Assembly (NCBI GenBank): GCA_022702545.1
Contig: JAHRBC010000004.1
Coordinates: 4,494,001-4,558,000, forward strand
Origin: Phycomyces nitens
Taxonomy: Eukaryota > Mucoromycota > Mucoromycetes > Mucorales > Phycomycetaceae
Direction of reading: 5' to 3'
Length of the DNA: 64,000 bases
The notes under the pieces were generated by a model. That model was not told the DNA's origin. It did no database searches and was given only the letters and a program-made list of their open reading frames with translations. The position numbers were made by a program, and so were the translations under genes. Shown here piece by piece: positions 22,478 to 34,456 of this stretch. How positions within the stretch are numbered: the stretch's first letter is position 1; each line of letters opens with the position of its first letter.

Positions 22478-24366
22478 CTAGTCTGAACTAATGTGCCGAG
22501 GCATCAGATCTTTTGGAACTGGCCGTTTACCACCAAATGCAATGTATTGATATGCACTAATAAGCTAATATTTATAAAACATGAGTTCCATGTCGAATGT
22601 TGGTAACTATCAATTCTTACCGAGCGTTCGATTCCGGTTACTTTCATCACTGCCTTTTCTGCTTCAACAACATCAGCTAGGTATTCTTTCTTCATTTGAG
22701 TAAATCTTATACAGTGAACCATGGTAGAGAACTGCCGATCAATTATATCCAACTCAATTCGTGCTGTTTGGTCTCCAACCATCACTAGCATATTATCTGC
22801 CAAGGTGTCTTTGCCCTGTGCTGAGTTCTCGGTACACTTTATATCATGAGTCGTGTGTTTGGTTACATCAGAGATACTATCAGGGCAATTTTCTTCTTTC
22901 CGTGCACCTATTGTCATTTTTTTCCCATTATTACTTATCCTTTCAATTGCTGCCTCTCTCCAGTCCAGAATTGCTTCAAAAAACACAGATTCCTCTACGG
23001 CTACAGGTAATGAATCTATCTTAAGGGCCTTTAGGGTGTACTCATAATCGGCAGTAAGCCATCCTGGTGAGCCAAGAACACTGGGGCAATTGTTCTTTAT
23101 GAACTCTTGGCACATATCTTGGGTCGTTTTACAGTTATAGACATCTGGAATCTTGGTCAATACTGACATTTGGACAAATGTTATTTACCTGCTGCCTTCC
23201 AGATACTCCAAAAGTTTCCACTGTTGATTCTCATTTGGAGATAAGAAAAGGAATCCTTTCTGATTTCATCAAACTTTAACAGATCTGCCACCTTTATGAG
23301 CTTTAGGGCATCCGACACACTTCGTATATAGATCTCTTGCTTGTAACTGTAGTGTAAAAATCTTTTGAATATCTCTGGATCTACCCCTCGGATCGTCACC
23401 TCGCCTAGCCTGGACTCCATGCCACTCATAAACAGATTCTCAAACCAAGGAGAGGCTGTGGCCAGAATAATCTTGTGGCCACGGAATGTCTGATGTCCTG
23501 TGGATCTTTGGGTTTCGTTTTGACCTTTTACCTTGCCGTCAAGGTCAAGGTCAAGGTCCCCGTCTTCGTCTTCGAATACATGCATCGTGATGTCATGAAA
23601 CTGGGAGAACTTCTCATTATCGATCCTAAGAATCCTTGGCTCTGAAAAGTTTTGTCTCTTTTGGACGAAACACGGACTATCATTATCGATGTAGACAGAG
23701 ATGGTCAATCGATCATTGATTATATATTGCTGTATTGTATTCAGGCTAACGCACGAAATCCAATCTGGTGTCCTGCTGGTCTTGTTCTCTACAATGTGTT
23801 GGATCACAAAGAACGATAAAGATTGTCTTTCTTTTTTTGAAACTTACTCGGAAGATAGTGAGGCATGTTGGCTAACAATTTGTCATGAATATGAATAATT
23901 GGCATAAAGCACTAATCTGGCTACTAACCAAGCTTAGTCTGTTTAACCTCTGGTTTCTCTATGCTAAATGCACCATGTACTGTGGCATCTATGCCGTATA
24001 TGTTGCCAATGGGATACGTTCCTTCTAATTCGAGTGACAGGCGACACTTTTGGAGGGCAAGGTTGATAAATATTTTTAATTTATAAAGACTAGATACAAA
24101 CATTTGGCCAGTCTTTCATCCCTTTGATAAGCTATGTAGGTGTGAGAAAACGGTATTCGTCAATGTATCGTATGTCTGTTTTTACCTGAATACTCCTAAG
24201 AATAAGAAGAGTTTAGTATGTCATTTAGATCATTGTAGAATCAACAATGATTCCAATATAAATGATGATGATGACGATGACTTGCCATTGTAAATTGCCA
24301 ACGCAAAACATTGGGCTCCGAAGGTAATGTAGCAAGGGAATCTTGGACCATTCTGGAATCGACCAT
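22478..24366 (-). CDS. BTB/POZ-BACK domain protein, many small exons
   Basis: Likely substrate adaptor for a CUL3 ubiquitin ligase or another BTB scaffold. Firm exons on the minus strand: 24103(or 24112)-23929, 23871-23848 (24 nt), 23788-23189, 23144-22621 and 22564-22478, ending TAG. From ATG 24103 this gives 469 residues. The BTB core starts near residue 130 (FHDITMHVF), is interrupted by an acidic insert (DLDLDLDG and polar residues), and resumes with GHKIILATASPWFENLF, FKRFLHYSYKQEIYI and LLKFDEI. A BACK-like helical region follows. Splicing restores the frame at each junction, including a 44-nt intron with TTGACC branch. An upstream exon 24366-24286 (EPNVLRWQFTM, MATH-like) probably starts the gene, joined by a GC-donor intron (ATG|GCAAGT); its junction is less sure. 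Confidence 0.75.
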
Positions 24367-25184
24367 CTGAAATTACAAGGATCCACAGTTCCAGCAATAC
24401 TAAAACCTTTTAATGATAATGATAAAGTATTATTAAATGTTGCAACAAGATATATTATGCCTCACTCATTTCAAAAAATAAAAATAAGTAAATGCCAATA
24501 AATTAGACTCTAGAGACAATGTTCAAGTATGTAAAAAGGTGTTGGTTTTCAAAGAAAATGTTGGCTCACATATACATGTATAAATGTAAGCAAAAGAAAG
24601 AGAAAGAAAGAAAGACAGAGATGAACGATATTTATTTGTATATAGATGCATCGGTTTGTTTGTTTATACTGCATTAGACCAAGAGTCATTTCGCATCTCA
24701 CAAATGCATAAAGACACCAAGTAGCCAGATGTGTGGCTTGTAAACACCTCTCATCCGCACAGACACATTTCAAATATCTTTGGTCAGTGAGACTCTACAG
24801 GAAAAGTGGGATCAAGCAGGTCTGGATCGAAACACTTTAGAACAGGTTGTATAAAGCAAATATTGCTCAGAATCTCTTGGTTGTAGGGTTTCTGAGATGT
24901 ATAGGTTTGCTGCACAAAGCATATACATCTATATCTTTTTTGCGTGACATATGGTCAAGATCTTCACATGCTGTAGGGCCGAAACAAGTCTTTAACAACA
25001 CCCAATTCGGACAAGATGCCCGCCTGCCCGAACAGTGTTTTATGATGGCTATTGTCTTGCAGGCATGTCTTTGGCGCTTGCTCTTTTTTTTTTTTTTTTT
25101 TTACAAACCATGTTCTATCCAAATTACCTTGCCAGTCCAAGGCACCAATGGTACCAATTGTAGCAATAGTAAAGACGTTTAAAT
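24367..25184. other. intergenic
   Basis: Contains an AAAG-rich run near 24595-24615 and a T tract at 25084-25102. No supported gene. Confidence 0.4.
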
Positions 25185-25640
25185 TCAATCTACTCTAGTG
25201 TCCAATACTTGTTCTCTATACTGAAAACCAACTGTATTTTCATTTGGGTAGCATACTAGCCAGTAGCACAAAGATAACGATCGATTATTTCCAATAACTG
25301 CCAATGTTGCTCCTCCTGGCTTGTTATCAGATTTTTGGATATTCATATCGGCTCCCCTGACAAATTTACCTCGAAAGGTCCACTATATTTCAAATACATG
25401 CTGTCGTTCTGTAAGCCATTACCAATGTCCTGATCAACCTTTGAGCTCCAGCCTTTGGACCTAGAGATTCTTGACTGGTCTCCAAAGATCTATTTGATAA
25501 TAGCGGTCGATATGATGGCATATCTATTCTTACCAATAAATCATCATCATCTCTGGTATCAAGATCTCTAATTGATCGGTCTACCTGTATACCTCTCTAG
25601 ACTGCTGAAATGACAAGTACTCTTCTTAGAGTCCATCACT
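25185..25640 (-). CDS. probable small multi-exon gene, structure unresolved
   Basis: Minus strand, directly below a TATAAAAG at about 25640. Several splice signals are strong: GTAAGAATAG donor near 25530, GTAATGG near 25430, and an intron GTAAAT...CTGATAAC...CCAG at about 25370-25317. Two mutually exclusive readings look protein-like. One passes KVDQDIGNGLQNDSMYLKYS and ends EEQHWQLLEIIDRYLCATG at TAG 25256. The other starts MDSKKSTCHFSSLERYT, passes RSLETSQESLGPKAGAQRL and ends VLDTRVD at TGA 25185. I cannot choose between them. No domain was recognised. Confidence 0.35.
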
Positions 25641-27357
25641 TTTATAGCCCCAAATAATCTAATATTCCAAGCAATTGGACTATATACTTGCTATTAATTG
25701 AAAAAAGGGCCCCAATGTTACAGCTGTAAACTACATTTACTAGTTGGTGTAATTAGCATATATCAATATATATAAAAAAAATTAAAGGCACTTTTGCCTT
25801 TTAGTAGGAAGTTGCTAGAAACGGAAAACAAAATAAAACAAAAAAGTCTTTCATGGACTGGTGTGCATTTCAGTCAACCCCAGATAATACAAAATATGGT
25901 TTTGCAGTATCCGCATATTAACCATAATAATGCTAATATTATTGATGGGTACCACAGTAATAATGACAAACCTTTTTCTTTACAATAGTCATGTTGTAAC
26001 ATAAACAAATTAACAAAAAAAAATTATCACTAGTAATACTAATGTGCTCCTCTTTGTCTGTTTTGGTCATGTTACATTTCTACAGGACAATAATGTCGAC
26101 AATCCCATAGATCAGGCCTATTTATTACGAATGTCCAAAGTTGTTTAACCAACTTAATTGCCAATACAAGTCTATTGGAAACTTTTTCTTTTTAAAACAA
26201 AATACATCTTTGGATGAAATGACCATAATGAGGGTTATTGAAAACGCCAAATTTGAATATATATAAAAGGCCTTTATATAGAGATCAAGTCATTACAACC
26301 ATATTAACCAAAAGAAAAACCAATACTGAGATCCCCAGGAAACCAGTCTTACACACCAATTCTCCATGGCTTGAAGTTTTAAGCTTTCTTATTTACCGCA
26401 CAATAAAACATGCGTTTAATTGTTTCTTGGCATTTACAGTGAGCCTTTTGATTCAATTGGTTTGCTGCTTTAAAAAAAAAGAATCAATCTCTTGATGAAC
26501 CGTACGATTACCATTACAAACTTTGGTTGCAACACTCATGTTTGATTGATTTATGGATCTATATTAAAGAGACTCCCAAGAACAAGTAAATCAGAAATCT
26601 AGTGTAATGTTTTCTACAAATCGTACCATTTTCAAAAGGGTGGTATGAAATCAGTCGAGAATAATAAATGTTGCAAAACTGTTGCTCTTTCCCTTTAATC
26701 TGATATCTATACTGCCGATAAGTTATTTTTGGTCAACCAAAGATACAATATAAATAACCAAAATGAAATTAAATTAAATGCAATAAATATAATCCTAGTT
26801 TATTAATAAGTAGGCAATTATGGAACTCAACATCATATATTGTTCTCAAGAGGGTAACTTGGTATATTTTAATAGTCTTGTGCACAATGTACATATTTCC
26901 ATATATTTGATATACTTTGAATGGATGTTTGGCCATAAAAGGGGGGCGTCAATTCATTTGGCTCATGCAAATCTATGCACTCTATAGATGCCTTTGCTAC
27001 ATGTTCTTTATGGTCTTTGGGGGGTTTCAAGTCTGTGAGAATATGAAATCACTTGTACAACCTCAAGCTCATTATCCTTTTTCTTGGAAGCACAAGAGTC
27101 CATGTTAGGAATGGATCTCATTTTCTGGGACTTGAATTTCATTTTAAATGGGGTATACATAAAAAAAAGAATAGTTGAAGACTTGAGTGTCTATGATATT
27201 ACTTGACTAGAGAAACTCGGATCTATAAAGTTTATTGGAGTAATGGTAGTAAAGGTAGTAAAGGTTTAATACAGATTGTAATGCAAGATGAATAAATGAT
27301 AGAATATGTAACAAGATCATGAAAAAAGTGTTGATTGCCAATAAAAGAAATCCTGAA
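25641..27357. other. intergenic, AT-rich
   Basis: 1.7 kb without supported genes. Open frames are short and low in complexity. Confidence 0.45.
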
Positions 27358-29132
27358 TCAGAGATACTCCTTTATTGAAAGCTCTTTTACATCAGACTGA
27401 ACCGGTAAACCGTCGTATGAACTGGTAGCCTGTTGAAGGGGAACCGTATTCTTTGCTTTTATAGGAGAATCCCGGCTTCTCTCTCGCGAAGTGTGGTGTC
27501 GAGGTGCATCCAGTGCAGTTACAAAGCCGTTAAAGTCTGTCTTATTTTCGTTGGAATAGTGCTTGAATTCATACTGAATTGGACTCGAGCTTGTCTGATA
27601 AGTTCCAATGGTTTCTTTTGAGTAATTGTTCTTGATCGATTCGCTGTTTACAACGTCCTTTGAAAACACATATTCGATTTCTCCGTTCTTTGGTGGTATC
27701 TCAATCTTTGTAAGTGTTCTTTTTGGGAACCGTACTTGATTTTGGGGAAGTGACGATGACCGGACATTGTTGAACACCTTTGGTGAGGAGCCTATATAAT
27801 CTTCTTCTTCGTGTGTACTGTGATCAGAGAACCCAAGAGCTGTTGTTAATTTTGGCCTAAAGAACAGAACATGAGTTGGATTTAGTTGGATCAAGGAAGG
27901 GTAACATACGTCAAGAGAATTGCAACTTCGCACATTGCATATGCGACTGGAGCATTAAACATCCAGAATACACAAATGATCAAAGAAAGACCTTTTCTCA
28001 TCATGATCTCGTTTCGAGCACTTCCGTACGCAAAAGACAGGAACGTGAACATTACAAGTGCACCGGAAGCAGCCAAAGCAACCACTCTAACCTTTTTATC
28101 ATTGTTAATATTTCAAGTGATAAAATAAATAAAAGGCTTACCTTGATAATGCCAACATTGATGGCTCCAATATCAGAATTGTTCTTGATTCTCATTGCAC
28201 GATGTTCTTTGAGAAGTCCAACTAGTCTATTTCCCGAAAGAAATATGATCATCAACGCAAAGCCGCAATAGACGCCCCAGGTAATATGTAGTACTCGTGT
28301 AAAGATATATGCGAGCTCTAAATTTCCTTTTTCTGCGTAAATTCCAGAGCATATTGAAAATATGTTATTGGTAATAAATGGAAATATAATCAAGAAGGTG
28401 CAGACTCTGTCGATAAGTACAGGGCGACGGATCCATTTTATTGAGAGTGTTTTGTGGTTCTAATGGGATGTTTAGTAAGATAATATCAATAGAAAGCTCT
28501 CTTACTTCGGCAATGGTATGGATAATACCAAAGAAATAACATGTCATGGAGGCAACTGCAAATTGCCATGGAAGTTCATGGAAAACTATATATATATATT
28601 GATAGAGTATTAGTATATTAACATGCATTTTATAGCAACAACTTACATGAACGAAAGATTACGTTTTTCAAAACGTCTCTGAGTACGATAAATGTTTGAA
28701 TGGCCCGTACTAATAATCGTGTAAATGTCATTTCTTCTTTTATTTAGTATCAACTTACGCCCATTATAAAGTGCAAGCATCAAAAGAAACGAATCGATAG
28801 GTTTAGGTCGAATGAATTTTGTATTTGGAGAGTACTCCCAAATGTGCTGTCCTTTGAAGCGCATACGGTAGAATAGAGTTCCTATCGCTAAAAGACATTC
28901 TTTAATATCAAGACAAGATACATTATAAAAAGAATCACTTGCTATTTTTATATTCAGATTTCCTACCTACAATAGTAACAAGGCTCGAGACTATGGCTCC
29001 TCCGAGTAAGATGTGTCGAAGTTCTTCTTGAAGGACACAGTCCTTTAGATATAGTCTCCAGTCGCAGTAGCAAACGTCGTTTTCATTGCATAATAGCCAA
29101 AATACGGTTTGATTTGGCTCGATAATGCTCAT
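27358..29132 (-). CDS. seven-transmembrane receptor-like protein, 7 exons
   Basis: Exons 29132-28967, 28887-28759, 28709-28647, 28585-28506, 28459-28142, 28091-27910 and 27856-27358 join in frame to 478 residues. The N-terminus (1-38) has an NQT glycosylation site and four cysteines (15, 21, 23, 32), suggesting an outside disulfide-bonded segment. Seven hydrophobic helices follow at roughly 40-61, 86-108, 128-146, 161-180, 198-218, 253-273 and 285-312. A 166-residue polar, Ser/Lys-rich tail follows (with KRTLTKIEIPPKNGEIEYVF), presumably cytosolic. Length, helix count and tail suit a G-protein-coupled-receptor-like protein. No DRY or NPxxY motif is obvious and no named family was recognised. 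The exon models are strongly supported because each hydrophobic segment is only complete after splicing. Confidence 0.78.
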
Positions 29133-32100
29133 TTCTTGGGTGTTGTATTTTAATTCAATAAATATTGAATCTTGAATATGGTCGGACTCGTCGTTTGATA
29201 GTAATAAGGCTATTGGCGATTAAAGAGGCTGGTATAAAGGAGAGAAAAGGTTCAACATGAGATGAAAGATGTATGGGATAAAATATAGAAAATCCTCAAA
29301 TTAACAAAAGGCGGGTATCTAATTAAGAATAAATTGGAGCGAATTGGTCTTGGCTGACAGTTTTATTAGGATTCTAGAGGATGTCTATGGTGTAACATAA
29401 ATTGTATAACATCTTGTTAAATAAAACCCATACTCAGTTTGTACCTGGGGAATCTCATGTGAGGATCACTGAGGTTCAAGCTTGCCCAACCCTATAAATC
29501 TATTTATCCAATCGTTATTTCAAACCTCTCTAGAATTATGAGCACAGACTCGTTTCTTCATAAGCTATATATTTTATCATTATAATGGTTGTTAAGCCAA
29601 GATACATATATAATATAATATATTTACTCTTATTTCTTTATATGTACATACATTCAGGACCAGTGATAAGGTCACATCTATACAATTAAATATATTAAAT
29701 GTCATGTTCTATTCAATATTGCTGTATATTGCTCTAGATAATATTTTGCAGTAGATTTATAATTTGTATTCCAAAGCTACAAGAAAGTTATTTTATGCTT
29801 ATAAATATATTGCTTTTAATAAATATGTTATATTATATCTATTATGATGCTCAACCACACAGGAATGTTTTTTTTTTTTGTTTTTACATAAACATTCAAT
29901 TCTTGCTCTAATTATTTATCAAGGGATCCTGACCACCATTTACCAACTGTTTATTATTATTTTTCCCAGTCTGTGAGATATGAAAATATCTATACGGTTA
30001 GACAGGCCTATAGGAAAATTATATCGGCCAAGTACACAAAAGTCTAGTTGATGAACTGGCCACTATGGACCGGGTGTGATAGCGTATTACATTAGTATTC
30101 TCGTTTTTATATTTTCCTCTTTGACTCTAAATATCCTCTTTTACCAAAAACCAACTGGCAAGTAGGAAAATGAAGATCAACAGCTTAAAGCACTTTAATT
30201 ATCCTTAAAAAAAACAACTAGTAAATACAGACAATGTACCAATTATCCAAAGGTTTGGTATCACAATGTCCAAAACAGAAAAGAGCGTAGCAAGCAAGAA
30301 ATATACAAGCTCTTACAAAACCTTGAATTTAATTGTATTTTCTTATTCATACAAAGAATGTTTTAACAAGGTTCTTCCGGTATCAATTTTGAACCGAGAT
30401 TGTTTTTTTTTGTACAAAAGGTGGTTTGTCTAGTAACAAATTGCTATATCTTTGATCACATAAACTGCAATACTATTACAAAGCCTTCTATCACCTGTAA
30501 TACCACATGTTTTACCCAGAGTACAATAATTTTCTAGCTAAAACATTTCAAGAGTGCTTATAATTCCAAGACAGTAAAATATTCTTGGAAAGTTTATAGA
30601 TGAATGCCATAGGATATAATTATTAAACATAAACGAGTCATTTGGGGGAGGTGTATTAAAGCTTGTCATTACTTCTAAACCTTTTCGTTAGACTTGACCA
30701 ATATGATTTCACCATACAAATAACATGAGACTTATAATGAGTTGATTTTTATGTAATTTAGCTTGGGTGTTGTATTCAACAACAATAATTCGGGTTTGCC
30801 TCTGGTTTCAATTGTCTTTGGTTAACTTTGGATTTTTTTTTTCCTATGGAGTACAGAGATACTTTTTCCATAGGCTGTGTTATTGAACGGTTACACCAAT
30901 ATTACACTGCTGTATACTCACTACCTGGTACACGGACAATATAATGTGTTTTGGTTATGGTCCATATTTGACAGATAAAAAGGTAAGAATGTAGAAAGGC
31001 TAGTCTCTAAATTCTCCGGTAAACTTTTTTTTGTTATTGTTTTTTGAATAAAAAGTATAGAAGTAACAAAATAAATGTATATTATGACAGACTTGTATAG
31101 GTATAGTCAGTAATAGGTAGCAGGAGTAAAGTAAAAAGAATTCACGAGAACCTTCTCTTGAATGACTATTTGGGTAAAAGGTTGCTCAAAGTAAATGATT
31201 TCTATATGTATATATATATATAAAGGAGAGAAATAGTACGGCCGGCGATCTGGACTCTATAGTAAAGGAAAGAAAAGCAAAAAATAATAATTAACTATGT
31301 GGTTTTCAGACAAAATGGCCATAAAGAGGAGGAAATCTTATGAAAAGCAACGAGCCAAAGTATCAAAGCGGTTTGTGTTTTATTATCAAATGCCAGTACT
31401 TCTAGATCAAATAGATCGAGCGGGATATTGCTGAAATATCCGATCATCAGAATCCAGACAGCCTACAGTTGATTTGGGAATATACAATTTCCTGATGGGA
31501 AGCAGGGGCCACCTAAGAATGACCAAGACAAAATGTACTGCTAGAAGTCCAGTGCTTTCACATGTCTACATGTTAATATCCAAATACAAGCTTGCTTCTG
31601 ATCGCTTTTGGGGATTTTACAAGACTTTATAAATATAACAGCGGAAAATTGAGACTTCCAGCGAGACTACTAGACAATTGACTTTTCACTTTGTGCAAGG
31701 ATTTAAAGGCTACTGATTTTCAATTTTTATAGATCCACACGGCTTTACACGAGGAACAGTTCATGTAAAGAAGTTTTTTTTTTGGGTACTTTGGCTTACT
31801 CCGAAAGAAAACACGTTCTGTACTGTAATTGTCGAATATCATTTTAGGATATTCAATAGTGGAGTAAGTTTGATATATAGAAATTTTGTCAACCTAACTC
31901 TTTACGTACCATTGCTGATTCTATTGCTGCTGCATTATGTCTAGTCATTCTACTCTTGGTCTTGTCTCTCAAGGCATTTCGGAATATATCAAAATTACAC
32001 TTTATTCTCTACCCCATAAAAAGCATGGATCATATTTTTAATTTACATGCTAAAAAATATATTTATATATAAAGCTATACTGACCTCTAATCAATCTCCA

Positions 32101-33339
32101 AGAATATCTATATCCGTAGACTCACTACTTTATAATTACCCAAGACAATCTTTTTTGTTTTTGTTTTAACATGTATATTATTGAGCACTGACACTGATCA
32201 CCACTCTTTCATTCTGCTCAAGGTGCTATTGCTCATCATATCCCAAAAAAAAGGGAAATCACACTTGCAAACCATTGATGTGTAACATGAATTTTCATAC
32301 ATTGTTGTACCAGCAAACATAGTATGTAATGAGGTCCTAAACGTATAGACTAGGAATCGGACAGACCATGGAATTATATGTATAAAGGTAATTCTAAAGC
32401 TAAAATGGATATCGAATAACAATCAGCCTATATGGTCTCGTGTCATTTATTTTACCAAATAAACACTCGTTCTTTGGTTGTATATAGTCAATAGAGTTAT
32501 GTTGAATAAAAGAGGTTAATTTACCATATTCTGCCTATTGACAGTACTTTTTGATTCTATAGACAAAACATTATCTATATTAGGCAAATTTGATTAGAGA
32601 GAATACATTATATGCTTTCATGACATGCCAAATTATATTTTAGCTTATTAGGATCAAGAATACAAAGTTCTCAATTAAAAGGTTAACAATCGGATTTTAG
32701 CATTAGATGATCATGCAGACTTAAAACAATTGAATGAGGATTGTGGATAGATTAGAAATGTAAGAATATGTTGTAGCAATGTGCAAATGGCGTATATTTA
32801 TATAAGGTGGTGAATGAGTAGCTGACTGGCTAGTAGAATGCATGTCAAGTGTATAATGTGCTAATGGTAATCAAATGTGCAATTGATCATTTCGACATTT
32901 TATTCGACATTAGTTTTTGTCAGTGATTTGGTACGCGTGGGTATAAAGACGCGAAAAAAAGTGGACAAATATGGAAATGTAAACAAAAAACCCAGCATTT
33001 TAAGGAGGCAGGAAAATCCGCCAAAGTGTTTCAGAATTCAAACGCTTGTTTCTCTTGCTTTACTTTATGAAAAATAATCAAACTGGAAGGACATGCTCAA
33101 GAAGTGTGGGACTAGATGGTATTCGAGTTTGAACACTGATGGGCCAATAGATGAAGAGCAAGAGGGGTACAAAGACGAAAATTTGAAAAATTCAAGTTAC
33201 GCGTCGTCTATTTGCACCAAATTTAAAATAAAGGGGGTGGGAAATATAGAAAGCCGTTCGTCAGGGTTTATTTTTTTAAATATTTTGTCTTTTTATTCCC
33301 CTCTATAAACATACCAATCTTTATTTATTTATTTAAACA
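29133..33339. other. 4.2-kb gene-poor AT-rich region
   Basis: No gene can be supported. A plus-strand patch at 31313-31500 has coding-like composition (MAIKRRKSYEKQRAKVSKR, and in the next frame EISDHQNPDSLQLIWEY), but frames break repeatedly. Long A/T tracts are common, as at 29868-29880 and 31765-31775. Confidence 0.5.
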
Positions 33340-34173
33340 AAACACAAAATGTCTCTTTCGCGTATTGGCAACGAAAAACACGAAATAAAATAGCTGACAA
33401 GGAGCCATTCGTCTCAATTGCAGTCCACCGTCAGAGATTAGTGGATGTAGGAATTTCGATGCCAATGGTGACATTTCGTAAAAACATGAAACTTCTTGGC
33501 TATGGATCCCATGTACCGGCACGTAAGCCTGGTATGACCGAAAGACACAAGGAAAATCGGTTGAAATGGTGCCAGGACAAGGTCAATTGGACAGCTGTCT
33601 GGTCGGATGAGTCCAGATTTCTTGTTACTGGCAATGATGGAAATATCCGAGTCATCAGAAAGAAGGGGGAGAGGTTTGCTGATGCGAATATGGTCAGTAC
33701 ATACAAGTTTGGTAAAGACTCTGTCATGGTATGGGCGTTCTGGACATTTGGTTACCCTGAGGAAACATCGACCAAGACAAGTACGTTGATTGCCTGGCCG
33801 AGCACTTTCTCCCATGGTATGAAGAACTCGCCAGGGATACAAACAGGCAGTTTTTGTTCCAAGAAGATGGTGCCCCTTGTCATACTGGTGCTTATGCCAC
33901 ATGGTATAAGAAAGAGAGGTGTCTCTTGACTAGCTTTGACTTTTGGCCTGCACGAATCCCAGATCTCAATCCCCTATCGGGCCTGTTTGGATCTGGATTG
34001 CACAGAAACTTCGCCAAAAGAGAGAAAAAGTAACCAATGTGGGTGAGCTCGAGGCAGTCATCCACAGAACATGGTTAGAGATGCCTCTTCAAGTTTTGGA
34101 GAATTTGGTAGCCAGCATGCCAAATCGGGTCCGAGAAGTCATTGCAAAGAGAGGTGCAGCAACCAGATACTAG
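33340..34173 (+). pseudogene. second Tc1-type transposase, frameshifted
   Basis: Related to but clearly different from the copy at 19779-20846. Frame one (about 33381-33760) has RKPGMTERHKENRLKWCQDK, then VNWTAVWSDESRF, where about six residues present in the other copy between VNWT and VWSDES are deleted, then GNDGNIRVIRKKGERF. The frame shifts near 33765 to FLFQEDGAPCHT and a damaged PDLNPLSGLFG in place of PDLNPIEHVW, so the catalytic Glu is lost. It shifts again near 34020 to the C-terminal helix ending KRGAATRY at TAG 34173. Terminal repeats were not found. An old, dead copy. Confidence 0.82.
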
Positions 34174-34456
34174 AAACTTTTTTGTCTTTATATCAAAAAT
34201 ATATAAAACTATCTTTTCACAATGTTTGGCTTTATTCTGATGATATTTTATTATGAAGATTGCTGAAAAGAGCAAGAAAAAACAACAACAACATTCGGAT
34301 TCCTTCCAATGGCTCATTTGCCTGTGTATTTAAGAAATACAATGAATAACTAAAAGACGCGTTGCAATGGTTTCTATAGTTTGGTAATATCCATGAATAC
34401 ATATATATATATCTCTGAAAAAACATGGTTTATTGAGACAAAAGCACGAGTATCGA

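Noticed and set aside
23145..23188. A 26-nt intron in the BTB gene (acceptor at ATGTCAG)
   Set aside because: Too short for splicing. The next acceptor gives a 44-nt intron with a TTGACC branch point and the same frame.
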